17,214 nt of DNA, taken from assembly GCF_947169445.1 (NCBI RefSeq), contig NZ_CAMVPU010000064.1:1-17214 (forward strand), read 5' to 3'. Each line of letters begins with the position of its first letter. Positions within the stretch are counted from its first letter, which is position 1. The stretch is from an uncultured Butyrivibrio sp. Lineage in GTDB: Bacteria > Bacillota > Clostridia > Lachnospirales > Lachnospiraceae. The notes beneath the pieces are model-generated. The model made no database searches. It saw only the letters and a list, made by a program, of their open reading frames with translations, and was not told the DNA's origin. Positions 1 through 8,174 of this stretch are shown here, piece by piece. The translations under genes and the position numbers were made by a program.

Positions 1-499
1 CTGTAGGGTTATTCTGTCTGATAACAAATGGCTTACCCTCAGCAAGGTTCTTCTCGATCTCTTCCTTAGAAAGGTGAAGACAATGCTTGTCATATACGCT
101 GATAGTCTTCTTGCCGCCATTTCCGTCATCTATTTCCTGAACAAGAGTAGCAAGACGTTCCTCATCACAGAAGCAATAGTATGCCTCGCCCTTATCAATG
201 AGCTCCTTGGCATATTTCATGTAGATGCCCTCTTTTTGTCTCTCACTCTGAACGTAAGGACCAACAGGGCCACCGATATCGGGACCTTCGTCATGAACAA
301 GTCCTGTATCCTTAAGTGTCTGATAAATAATCTCAGTTGCGCCCTCAACGAAACGCTCCTGATCGGTATCCTCAATTCTTAAAATATAATCTCCACCCTC
401 ATGCTTAGAAATAAGGTAAGCATAAAGAGCCGTTCTTAAATTTCCTACATGCATACGTCCGGTTGGGCTCGGTGCATATCTCGTACGAATCTTAACCAT
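1..499 (-). CDS. gltX: Glutamyl-tRNA synthetase, N-terminal part (cut by window edge)
   Basis: Charges tRNA-Glu with glutamate in the cytoplasm (class I aminoacyl-tRNA synthetase). Only the first ~166 codons are visible; the frame is open to the left edge and the C-terminus, including any KMSKS loop, lies outside. The reading begins MVKIRTRYAPSPTG, followed by HVGN (residues 17-20), the class I HIGH signature, then the RIEDTDQERF block and a YYCFCDEERL segment, both typical of bacterial GluRS catalytic domains. The ATG at 497-499 is supported by AGGAGA just upstream. It has its own promoter directly after the dut stop codon, so it need not depend on dut transcription. The family is clear. A discriminating versus non-discriminating enzyme cannot be told from this fragment. 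Confidence 0.96.
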   Translation of the reverse strand, partial: MVKIRTRYAPSPTGRMHVGNLRTALYAYLISKHEGGDYILRIEDTDQERFVEGATEIIYQTLKDTGLVHDEGPDIGGPVGPYVQSERQKEGIYMKYAKELIDKGEAYYCFCDEERLATLVQEIDDGNGGKKTISVYDKHCLHLSKEEIEKNLAEGKPFVIRQNNPT

Positions 500-555
500 A
501 GCTTGGTTGTCTCCTATCTAAAATTAATCGTTATGAAAGAAAAACACAAAAGATA

Positions 556-584
556 TTTATAGCACAATAAAATATCAGTGTCAA
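556..584 (-). promoter_or_regulatory. Predicted sigma-A promoter of gltX
   Basis: On the minus strand there is a perfect -35 TTGACA (579-584), a 17-bp spacer, and a -10 TATAAA (556-561) preceded by TG at the extended -10 position. The -35 begins 8 bp after the dut stop. The predicted start falls near 549, giving a leader of about 50 nt, too short for a T-box riboswitch. Confidence 0.75.
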
Positions 585-591
585 AAGTCGT

Positions 592-1029
592 TTAATTCTT
601 GCCGGTAGAGCCAAAGCCACCTCGATCAGCGCCCTGAAGGTGTTCATGCTCTTCGAAATCAATGTGAGGCTGATTTTCCATTATACGGAACTGACAGATA
701 CGGTCATTAAAGCTTATGTGAGTGTCACGCATAGCAATAACAGGCATAAACCACTGATCGTTATCTCCACAGTAGGAATGATCAATGATACCCATGCTGT
801 TAGCCTGGATCACACCAAAGTTCTTGAAGGTTGAGCTCCTCGGAACCACATGAGCTTCATAGCCTTCAGGAATCTCCATTGCAATTCCTAAAGGGATAAG
901 CTTAAATTCACCCTGTTTAAGGTCAATATCATCAGCACTTCTAAGATCGATCCAATCTGATTTTCCATCGATATACTGAAGTTTTTCAAGCTTGTCATTA
1001 AAATACTTAATCTTAATTGTTTTATTCAT
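592..1029 (-). CDS. dut: dUTP diphosphatase (dUTPase), trimeric type
   Basis: Hydrolyses dUTP to dUMP and pyrophosphate, keeping uracil out of DNA and supplying dUMP for thymidylate synthesis. The 145-residue length fits the homotrimeric family, and all five motifs can be seen in order: DLRSA (28-32), PRSST (63-67), the GIIDHSYCGD block (80-89) with the catalytic-site aspartate D83, DRICQFRI (109-116), and the glycine-rich RGGFGSTGKN at the C-terminus (136-145), which closes over the nucleotide. The ATG at 1027-1029 has AAAAGGAT upstream. Motif III carries a small insertion (CGDNDQW) relative to the short classical form. The gene sits alone between gltX and a transporter. dUTPases also occur in phages, but nothing else here suggests a prophage. 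Confidence 0.93.
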   Translation of the reverse strand: MNKTIKIKYFNDKLEKLQYIDGKSDWIDLRSADDIDLKQGEFKLIPLGIAMEIPEGYEAHVVPRSSTFKNFGVIQANSMGIIDHSYCGDNDQWFMPVIAMRDTHISFNDRICQFRIMENQPHIDFEEHEHLQGADRGGFGSTGKN

Positions 1030-1047
1030 TGTCTGATAATCCTTTTA

Positions 1048-1067
1048 AATTATTTATTCAAATAATT
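1048..1067. repeat. Short perfect inverted repeat in the dut leader
   Basis: AATTATTT and AAATAATT form an 8-bp perfect stem with a 4-nt loop. It overlaps the predicted -10 box and start site of dut and ends at the dut ribosome binding site. It could be an operator, but it is wholly A/T in an AT-rich gap and may be chance. Confidence 0.3.
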
Positions 1068-1093
1068 CTACTCGTTATAGACAATAACAACAA
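1065..1093 (-). promoter_or_regulatory. Predicted promoter of dut
   Basis: Minus-strand TTGTTG (1088-1093), a 17-bp spacer and TAGAAT (1065-1070). The predicted start is about 30 nt upstream of the ATG. There is no obvious intrinsic terminator between the transporter stop (1116) and this promoter, so read-through from the upstream operon into dut is possible. Confidence 0.5.
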
Positions 1094-1115
1094 GAGTATT
1101 TTTAATTCCCATATC

Positions 1116-2639
1116 TTAATACGCGCCTTTTTTTACAGCTTTCATAGCTTCTGCCTGAATATCGCTATTATATGAAAGCATTGGCGTAATATCTTTTCCT
1201 CTTATCCTTCTGTCAACATAATTATGCGTGAGCTTGACTATAAGAGGCGACAAAACAAGAACACCGATAAGGTTAGGAATCATCATAAGACCGTTAAAGG
1301 TATCAGAAATATCCCAGGCAAGGGAGGATTCCATAACTGCTCCAAATACCATAAGGCAAATAAATATGATTCGATATACCTTAGCCCAGGTAACACCTAT
1401 AAGATACTCAACTACCTTCGCACCATAGTAGGACCAGCCCATAACTGTAGTAAATGCAAAAAGGACGATAATTATAACAACAAAAATTTCACCTGGGCGC
1501 CCTAAAATCTTACCAAAAGCATTTGCAACCAGAGTCGCATCATTAGTTTCTTCCTTAGTAAGGCCTGTTTTAAGATCAATATACCCTGAAGTAAGAACAA
1601 CAACAGCTGTAATGGTACAAATTATTATTGTATCAAAAAAGACCTCTGCAATTCCCCACATTCCCTGCTTAACCGGTTCTCTTGCGCAGGTATTAACATG
1701 GGCCATAACAGATGATCCAAGACCTGCTTCATTTGAAAAAACGCCTCGTTTACAACCACTTTTTATGGTATTCATGGCCACCTGAACCGCAGTACCTGCC
1801 ACACCGCCCTTCAAAGCATCCTGTCCAAGAGCAAACTTAAAAATGGACGCAAATACTGCCGGAATCTCAGTAACATTAAACAGTATTATAATAAGGCACC
1901 CCAAAACATACACCAGAGAAGCAACAGGCATAAGAGTTTCCGATACATAGGCAAGACGCCTGAAACCTCCCATAATGATCACTGCTCCTATAAGCATAAG
2001 AACAATTCCAATCCACCAGTTGATTGTTGGTTTTCCCAGGAACTCACCCATATCTATATCATGAAGAAATGTTGCCTGTGTATTTAAAGTTATCTTATTA
2101 ATCTGACTTAAGTTTCCAATACCAAAGGAGGCAAGAACTGTAAAGATACAAAACAATATACCTAATATTCTTCCTAATTTTTTACAGTTTTTTATACTTC
2201 CAAGGCCATCTTCAAGGTAATACATGGGTCCGCCGGACCAGGCACCTTCAGAATTTCTGCGCCTGTAATATATACCAAGAACAGTTTCGGAATACTTGGT
2301 CATCATGCCAAGGATTGCCGCAATCCACATCCAGAAAACAGCTCCCGGACCACCAACACAGATGGCAGTGGATACACCGGCTATATTTCCGGTACCAATG
2401 GTAGATGAAAGGGCCATGCAAAAAGCTCTGTACTGGGACAAAGCACCGGCATCATTAATTATCCTTCCTTCGCCCTTATAAGACAAAATAGTTTTCTTTA
2501 CCCAATGAACTAAATGTGTTAGCTGAAATCCGCCGGTGATCACAGTACAAATAAGCCCCGTACCAAGTAAAAGTACCAGACCAAAAGATCCCCATGCAAA
2601 AGAATTGACCGCATCATTGACACGTCTTACTGTTTCCAT
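1116..2639 (-). CDS. AGCS-family sodium:alanine/glycine symporter
   Basis: Integral membrane carrier that probably imports alanine, glycine or a related small amino acid with sodium. The family signature is clear: STIGTGNIAGVSTAI, then GGPGAVFWMW and the GMMTKYSE helix, followed by WSGGPMYYLE. Many hydrophobic segments run through the rest (about 10-11 expected for the family). About 507 residues is slightly longer than typical members. I chose the ATG at 2637-2639, giving METVRRVNDAVNSF, because AAAGGA lies 12 nt upstream. The same frame is open to a GTG at 2658-2660 that overlaps the preceding stop as GTGA but has no good ribosome binding site of its own. It is the last gene of a signalling operon, 17 bp after the DegV-fused kinase. 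That invites the inference that the operon senses or controls amino-acid supply. Substrate is not determinable here. Confidence 0.92.
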   Translation of the reverse strand: METVRRVNDAVNSFAWGSFGLVLLLGTGLICTVITGGFQLTHLVHWVKKTILSYKGEGRIINDAGALSQYRAFCMALSSTIGTGNIAGVSTAICVGGPGAVFWMWIAAILGMMTKYSETVLGIYYRRRNSEGAWSGGPMYYLEDGLGSIKNCKKLGRILGILFCIFTVLASFGIGNLSQINKITLNTQATFLHDIDMGEFLGKPTINWWIGIVLMLIGAVIIMGGFRRLAYVSETLMPVASLVYVLGCLIIILFNVTEIPAVFASIFKFALGQDALKGGVAGTAVQVAMNTIKSGCKRGVFSNEAGLGSSVMAHVNTCAREPVKQGMWGIAEVFFDTIIICTITAVVVLTSGYIDLKTGLTKEETNDATLVANAFGKILGRPGEIFVVIIIVLFAFTTVMGWSYYGAKVVEYLIGVTWAKVYRIIFICLMVFGAVMESSLAWDISDTFNGLMMIPNLIGVLVLSPLIVKLTHNYVDRRIRGKDITPMLSYNSDIQAEAMKAVKKGAY

Positions 2640-2656
2640 AAAGCATCTAAGTCCTT

Positions 2657-5600
2657 TCACTTAAGAGAATCCAGAAATTTAGTGATCCCATCATAATCAT
2701 ACTTAGAGGCAAGAAGCTTAATCTTACTTAGACTTTCCTGATCCTTCTTCGGAATATTGTAATCGGAAAGTTCTGCAAGTGCCTCATCTATTGCCTCACA
2801 GTCCATATCATCAGCAGCCTGGGCAACAGCTTCATAGACACTTTCCATTAAAAATTCATCGGCAAGAGGCTTACCACTGCTGTCATCATTATCTTCTCCA
2901 TCTGCTGTTCCATAAATACCGGAAAGAAGTTCCTTATATTTAGCGAACATATCCATACATTCCTTATAATTGGAATGTATAAATTCAATATTGCCTTCTT
3001 TACCTGCTGTTTCAAGGGCCAGGGCTTTTTCTGAAAGCTCCATAGCACCAACAAGCTTTGATGAACTCTTAAGAGCATGGATCTTAATAGTATAATTCTG
3101 CCAATCCTCAGAATTATAATAGTTTTCAAGTTCCTCTGCCTTTTCATCTATTGAATCATAGAAGATTTTAAGCACAGTCTTAAATGCATCTTCAGAGCCA
3201 CTATTTTGAATTGCTATAGCGCCATCAATTCCTTCGATGCAGTCATACCACTTTGCTTCTTCCTCTGCCAAAGAGTCTTCGTTTTCAATCGAAGATTTTT
3301 CGCTTTCACTATCATTAGTACTCTGATCTTCTTTTCCAATCTCATTATGTGCTTCAAAAGCGTTTACTACATCTTCCTCTTCCTGCGAATCATCACCATC
3401 TTTTGGCAACAAGGATGAAACATTGTAAGATTTATTACCCTTAAGGAAATACAAAAGGCCAAAAGATCCGGGACCACAGTTTGAGGAAATTGCGGCAGCA
3501 GCCTGTTGAAATACCACATTTTCAAAATAAGCAATCTTACTAACTTCTTTCTTGATCCAAAGCAATGTCTCTTCGTCAATGTCTACATAGGTTATGAAAA
3601 GAACATCTGAATCCGGAATCTGGTCAACAGGGAAAGCTTTTCTAATATAGCGCTTATAGGCAAACTTCTTGCTTCCAATAAAAATACCACCAATTCCATA
3701 TTGATCATCACTGAATTTAAGACATGGTCGTAGGCTCAAGGATTCAGCTAATCTATGAACCTTCGAATTGATACGCCCGCTGCGCATCATAAATTCAGTA
3801 TTTTCGATGATGAAGCTGCACTTTAATCTCTTCTTTACTATTTCAAGTTCAGCTATTATCTCTTCAACAGGTAAATCCCTTTGAGCCAGCTTACAGCCAA
3901 TAAGAACAAGAAGTCCCGTAGCACTTGAAAGACATTCAGAATTAATGACAGTAACATTATCAAATGCTCTTGATGCATCAGTAGCCAATGCATAATCTAT
4001 GCTCATACTGGTAGTAAGCGCTATATAAATAACATGATGAGCTGTTTTTATAGCTTCTGCAAAAAACTCAGTATATTCAGAAACATCCGGTGGAGAAGAC
4101 GAAGTGCGCTTATTAGCTTTAATATATCTAACAAGTTCATCAGCACCAATTTGCACTCCATCCTTAAAGGCTCCATCTTCAGTATTTATAGTAAATGGAA
4201 TAATCGGAAGTCTGGGGTCTCTGGTTAGAACATCCGGCAGATCACACATACTACTGGTTGTAATAACAACAGGAGCCTTTCTGATATAGCCCGATGTTGC
4301 ATTTGTTCCGTAATCCATTCTTTCAGTACGATTTCTAATATTTAACTTGTCCGAAGAAATATGATTAATTAATATTTCCTCAAGAGCATCACCGGACACA
4401 GGTTTAACAAGATATCCGTCAAAACCTGCATGATTGTATAATTCTTTATTGTCGCTACCTGCATTCGCAGTAAGTACAATAACAGGAGTTGTCTGGTTTA
4501 GGCCACCTATTTGTCTTCGAATTTCTCCGAGACACTCAATTCCATCCATTTCAGGCATAAGATGATCCATAAATATGGCATCATAATGCACTTTAAGAGT
4601 TGCCTCCAGAGCTTTTTTGCCGCTAATAGCAGTGTCTACCTGCATTTTCGTTCCAAGAAGAAGCTTTCTTTCTACTTCCAGATTCATTTCATTATCATCA
4701 ACGATAAGGACACAGGCATCAGGCGCAATAAACTGACTCTGATAAGCATGTTTTTTTACCTTACCATAGTTATGAAGACTAAGCTCTCCTATCGGCTGCG
4801 AGTCAGCTACTTTCTGCTTTAAGATTACGTTAAAGGTAGTTCCCTCGCCATAAACACTATTAACCGTTATATTACCATTCATCAGCTCAACAAGCTGTTT
4901 AACGATGCTAAGTCCAAGACCTGTTCCTTCGATATATCTGTTTTTGGTTTCATCAACACGTTTGAAGGCATCAAAAAGATATGGAATTGAATCTTTTTTA
5001 ATTCCTATTCCTGTATCAGTAACTGATATTCTAAGAAGTATAGTATCCTCACCGACATCCTCACTTTCGATATGAAGACCAATCATACCTTCCTTTGTGT
5101 ATTTAACGGAGTTATTAAGAAGATTGATCAAAATCTGCTTGATTCGTACTTCATCACCATATAGAACTGCCGGTACAGAAGGATCCACACTAATATCAAG
5201 CCTAAGCCCCTTCTCCTGGGCCCTGAGCCATATCATATTCACAATTTCAGACAAAAGGTCACTGATTTTATAATCCACCGGAACAATATCCATGCTTCCA
5301 GCTTCCATCTTAGAAAAATCCAGAATATCATTTATAAGCGAAAGAAGCATTTTACCAGCACCCTGTATTCCGGATGCATCCTTTGCAACTTCATCTGAAA
5401 TGTTTTCCTCTCGAAGAATAAGCTCATTTAAACCAAGGATTGAATTGATAGGTGTTCTTATCTCATGGCTCATACTAGAGAAAAATCTATTCTGCGAGCG
5501 ATTCAGTTCTTCTGCTCGCTCCGCCTCTTTTTTGGCTCTTTCATTTTCCTGCTTAAAGAGACGGTTTTGGAACATAACCATAACAAAGCAAACAACACTT

Positions 5601-6112
5601 ACGAGGATAAGAGACAGGAAATTATCTATATAAAACATACCTCTGTCATGCTGTGGAATAAGCTGCGGATAAAAATATTCAACAAGATAAAAAACAAGCG
5701 CCAAAATGAACAAGAGAGAAAGAATCAACGTTCTCCATGCCCCGGAAAGTACAAGTCCGGCATACATAAAAGAAAAGATAATCCATAATATACCGCCGCC
5801 TTCGATACCTCCGCCAAAAAAGAAGATACCGGGCAAAACTATAAACACCATTCCGATAATGATAACTCTTATCGCTAAGTTGATCTTGTTTTTATAAAGG
5901 CATGTAAAAGTAATGATAGGAACAATTATGATTGTTGCTACCAAAAGAGCTATCTCAAAAACACTTTCGCCGGTAATAATATCGCCTATAAGTGCTATGG
6001 AAACTGCAATATCAGAAATTATAGTCAGAAGGACAAACAGCCTTTCATTAAAACTTCTATTCGGGTCGTTTATAGTCGAAATGATTTTCTTAAAAACCTT
6101 GATTATATTCAT
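2657..6112 (-). CDS. Membrane hybrid histidine kinase-receiver-DegV-HPt fusion
   Basis: A 1151-residue membrane sensor kinase. It has six predicted TM helices (about 27-46, 51-71, 78-100, 107-125, 128-147, 162-183), then a charged coiled-coil (184-210). A HisKA domain has phosphoacceptor H216 in SHEIRTP. The ATPase domain has an N-box near 330-334, DTGIG (366-370) and GTGLGLS (396-402). A receiver (about 467-585) has D472/D473, phosphoacceptor D516 and K570. Residues about 614-892 form a full-length DegV-like domain: TTSSMCDLP, DGVQIG, TSSSPP, RSGRIN (777-782) and CGPGSFG near its end. An acidic linker (905-955) leads to an HPt domain with H1012 in HALKSSSKLVGA, then a helical tail. DegV proteins bind fatty acids. 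In FakB-type members, as I recall, a His precedes GPG; here that position is Asn (N878). The ATG overlaps the upstream stop as ATGA, with GGGAGGA upstream. HK, REC and HPt are certain; DegV is strong by motif order; ligand binding is inference. Confidence 0.93.
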   Translation of the reverse strand: MNIIKVFKKIISTINDPNRSFNERLFVLLTIISDIAVSIALIGDIITGESVFEIALLVATIIIVPIITFTCLYKNKINLAIRVIIIGMVFIVLPGIFFFGGGIEGGGILWIIFSFMYAGLVLSGAWRTLILSLLFILALVFYLVEYFYPQLIPQHDRGMFYIDNFLSLILVSVVCFVMVMFQNRLFKQENERAKKEAERAEELNRSQNRFFSSMSHEIRTPINSILGLNELILREENISDEVAKDASGIQGAGKMLLSLINDILDFSKMEAGSMDIVPVDYKISDLLSEIVNMIWLRAQEKGLRLDISVDPSVPAVLYGDEVRIKQILINLLNNSVKYTKEGMIGLHIESEDVGEDTILLRISVTDTGIGIKKDSIPYLFDAFKRVDETKNRYIEGTGLGLSIVKQLVELMNGNITVNSVYGEGTTFNVILKQKVADSQPIGELSLHNYGKVKKHAYQSQFIAPDACVLIVDDNEMNLEVERKLLLGTKMQVDTAISGKKALEATLKVHYDAIFMDHLMPEMDGIECLGEIRRQIGGLNQTTPVIVLTANAGSDNKELYNHAGFDGYLVKPVSGDALEEILINHISSDKLNIRNRTERMDYGTNATSGYIRKAPVVITTSSMCDLPDVLTRDPRLPIIPFTINTEDGAFKDGVQIGADELVRYIKANKRTSSSPPDVSEYTEFFAEAIKTAHHVIYIALTTSMSIDYALATDASRAFDNVTVINSECLSSATGLLVLIGCKLAQRDLPVEEIIAELEIVKKRLKCSFIIENTEFMMRSGRINSKVHRLAESLSLRPCLKFSDDQYGIGGIFIGSKKFAYKRYIRKAFPVDQIPDSDVLFITYVDIDEETLLWIKKEVSKIAYFENVVFQQAAAAISSNCGPGSFGLLYFLKGNKSYNVSSLLPKDGDDSQEEEDVVNAFEAHNEIGKEDQSTNDSESEKSSIENEDSLAEEEAKWYDCIEGIDGAIAIQNSGSEDAFKTVLKIFYDSIDEKAEELENYYNSEDWQNYTIKIHALKSSSKLVGAMELSEKALALETAGKEGNIEFIHSNYKECMDMFAKYKELLSGIYGTADGEDNDDSSGKPLADEFLMESVYEAVAQAADDMDCEAIDEALAELSDYNIPKKDQESLSKIKLLASKYDYDGITKFLDSLK

Positions 6113-8160
6113 AGTTTTTTTCCTCCCTCGGTTTTATTAGTCCGGGAGAGAACTTTCGTCATTACACGTTCAAACTCAGCAAGGTTTATTGGTTTTCCAA
6201 TAAATCCATCAAAGCCCTCCTTAACAAACATTTCTCTGGCACCTGAAACCACATTGGCTGTAAGCGCAATTATAGGAACAGTTCTACCCATTTCCTCAGC
6301 AGCAAACCTGATTCGGTGCATAGCTTCAACGCCATCCATTTCAGGCATCATATGATCCATGAATACCATGTCATAATAATTCTCCCTGAACTTTGAGATA
6401 GCATCTTTTCCACTTTCTGCTGTATCAATTATCATGCCATATTCTTTAAACAGTCCTGTTGCTACTACCAGATTCATAGGTTCGTCATCAACCACAAGAG
6501 CTTTGATTCCTTCAAGTTCAGGCTTTTCAACAATATCTTGGAGCTCAATATTTCTTGCTGACAGGCCTTCATTCAAAATTTTTACAACAGGATAAGCATA
6601 TAAAGGTTTAGGCATAACCATTACCCGGCTGCCGGGATTAACTTTAAAGCCATCATCGGCTGATACTGCAACAACAATATCACCCTTACTAAGGTCATCA
6701 AAGAATCTGGAATTTTCCAAATACTCTTCTTCCCCCATAAATATGAAGGATACGTTTAGTTTAACTATAAGATGTTCTATTTCATTTATTGTTTCAGCAG
6801 GATAAAGCGGTACCCTAATGCCGGCTGCCAGATTTGCAGCCATGTCACGATAGAAATCCCTTACCCTTGGAATTAAGTATTTGTCAGATTTAACATGGAA
6901 TAATACATCCCCTGTAAAAGACTCATTTATTGCAAGGCAAGGCCTTGGATCAACGATATGTTGTGGAATAGTGATCCTTACAGTAGTTCCTTTTTTATAC
7001 TCACTTTCAATCTTAACAAAGCCGTTCATTCTATGTACAAAGCCATATACAATAGAAAGTCCAAGGCCTACACCGCCGGAACTTCTGTTTCTCTTTTTAT
7101 TGGCCTGATACAACCCTTGGGAGGCGTAAGCCAGGTCCTTTCTTTTCATTCCTATACCTGTATCAGTAACCTCCATGCACAAGTTTACGCCATACTCTTT
7201 TCTTTCTGTATAAAGTCTTACATAGATACCGCCCTGTTTTGTGAACTTTAGGGCATTACCAAGTAAATGCCTGAAAATCTTATGGAGCTTTTTTACATCC
7301 CCATACATCATCGTAGGCACATCAGGAGACATATCTACAATAAGTTCAATATCACTATCATGATTCTGCATACGGAAATTAGTGACTACATCATTGATAA
7401 GAGATGTACTCATATAATTTTCTTCTTCAAGGATCATGGATTTTCGTATAGTCTCTGTATAGTCCTGAATGTCCTCAATCTGGCTTGATAAACGGAAACC
7501 GGCATCTTTTATGGCACTTGCTTCCTCACCGGCTCCTTTTTTTAGAAGCAGATCAGACATACCGCTTACCACATTTACCGGAGTTCGAAGTTCATGAGAA
7601 ATATTAGAAAGGAAATCTTCAATATCGCGATTGTAGGACTCGATATAATTGTCCTTTTGATTCATCTGCTCTCTGACATCAATACGTCCATGAATTGATT
7701 TAAGGCATCCGAAAAAGATATATAGAACAGCAACTAAATGAAATATTGCTCTTGTTACTGTCAAAAAGTCTAATTGAATAGTCTTAAGACTAATATTTAG
7801 CCATATCTGAATTACATAGATTAATAAATACTCCGCCAAGAGAATATTCATTATGTAAATACGATCCATTAAAGAATAAGCAACCATAACAAATGCAGTA
7901 ACGATAGCTATATCCACAAAGCTGGTATAATGGATTCCATGATAAAAAACTGCAAGCATAGCGTACACAAGATAACATACTTCGCGTATATTCTCCTGTG
8001 GTTTCTCAGTGATATGCATAACCCATAGAGCAATCGTTCCCGCAATTATTATCGGCGGAACCCAGAATTCCCATCCCAGGAAAATTCCTTCAAATAGCAT
8101 TGCAATACAGGAAATTGATACCATTGAGATAATATATATATTATTAGTCTTACGATCCAT
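6109..8160 (-). CDS. Six-TM hybrid histidine kinase with pseudo-receiver and receiver
   Basis: A 683-residue membrane sensor kinase. The N-terminus has about six TM helices (9-28, 33-50, 60-76, 80-97, 101-122, 132-151) with almost no extracytoplasmic domain, so the signal is probably sensed in or near the membrane. HisKA: H189 in NISHELRTP. ATPase: N302 in LLGNALKFT, DTGIG (333-337) and GVGLGLS (363-369). Residues about 415-530 look like a degenerate receiver: alpha/beta pattern and a retained K518-P, but no phosphoacceptor Asp where FIFMG stands. A canonical receiver follows (552-672) with D558/D559, D602 in FMDHMMPEMDG and K656. There is no HPt domain, so a relay would have to use the HPt of the next gene or another protein. 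ATG at 8158-8160 with GGAG upstream; 14 bp after the previous gene, and it overlaps the next by ATGA. Confidence 0.94.
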   Translation of the reverse strand: MDRKTNNIYIISMVSISCIAMLFEGIFLGWEFWVPPIIIAGTIALWVMHITEKPQENIREVCYLVYAMLAVFYHGIHYTSFVDIAIVTAFVMVAYSLMDRIYIMNILLAEYLLIYVIQIWLNISLKTIQLDFLTVTRAIFHLVAVLYIFFGCLKSIHGRIDVREQMNQKDNYIESYNRDIEDFLSNISHELRTPVNVVSGMSDLLLKKGAGEEASAIKDAGFRLSSQIEDIQDYTETIRKSMILEEENYMSTSLINDVVTNFRMQNHDSDIELIVDMSPDVPTMMYGDVKKLHKIFRHLLGNALKFTKQGGIYVRLYTERKEYGVNLCMEVTDTGIGMKRKDLAYASQGLYQANKKRNRSSGGVGLGLSIVYGFVHRMNGFVKIESEYKKGTTVRITIPQHIVDPRPCLAINESFTGDVLFHVKSDKYLIPRVRDFYRDMAANLAAGIRVPLYPAETINEIEHLIVKLNVSFIFMGEEEYLENSRFFDDLSKGDIVVAVSADDGFKVNPGSRVMVMPKPLYAYPVVKILNEGLSARNIELQDIVEKPELEGIKALVVDDEPMNLVVATGLFKEYGMIIDTAESGKDAISKFRENYYDMVFMDHMMPEMDGVEAMHRIRFAAEEMGRTVPIIALTANVVSGAREMFVKEGFDGFIGKPINLAEFERVMTKVLSRTNKTEGGKKL

Positions 8161-8174
8161 TCTTTTGCTCCATC

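Noticed and set aside
74..382. Open frame of 102 codons on the plus strand
   Set aside because: It lies opposite the gltX coding sequence, which has the clear HIGH motif and family blocks. The plus-strand product has no recognisable features or ribosome binding site.
500..555. Possible T-box or other riboswitch ahead of gltX
   Set aside because: The predicted leader is only about 50 nt, with no specifier-like stem or terminator hairpin.
2658..2660. GTG overlapping the kinase stop as the start of the symporter
   Set aside because: No ribosome binding site precedes it, and AAAGGA lies just after it, pointing to the ATG at 2637-2639. The longer start cannot be fully excluded.
4511..5897. Several plus-strand open frames of 63-113 codons
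   Set aside because: They are antisense to the receiver, kinase and transmembrane parts of the hybrid kinase and read as low-complexity shadows of its codons.
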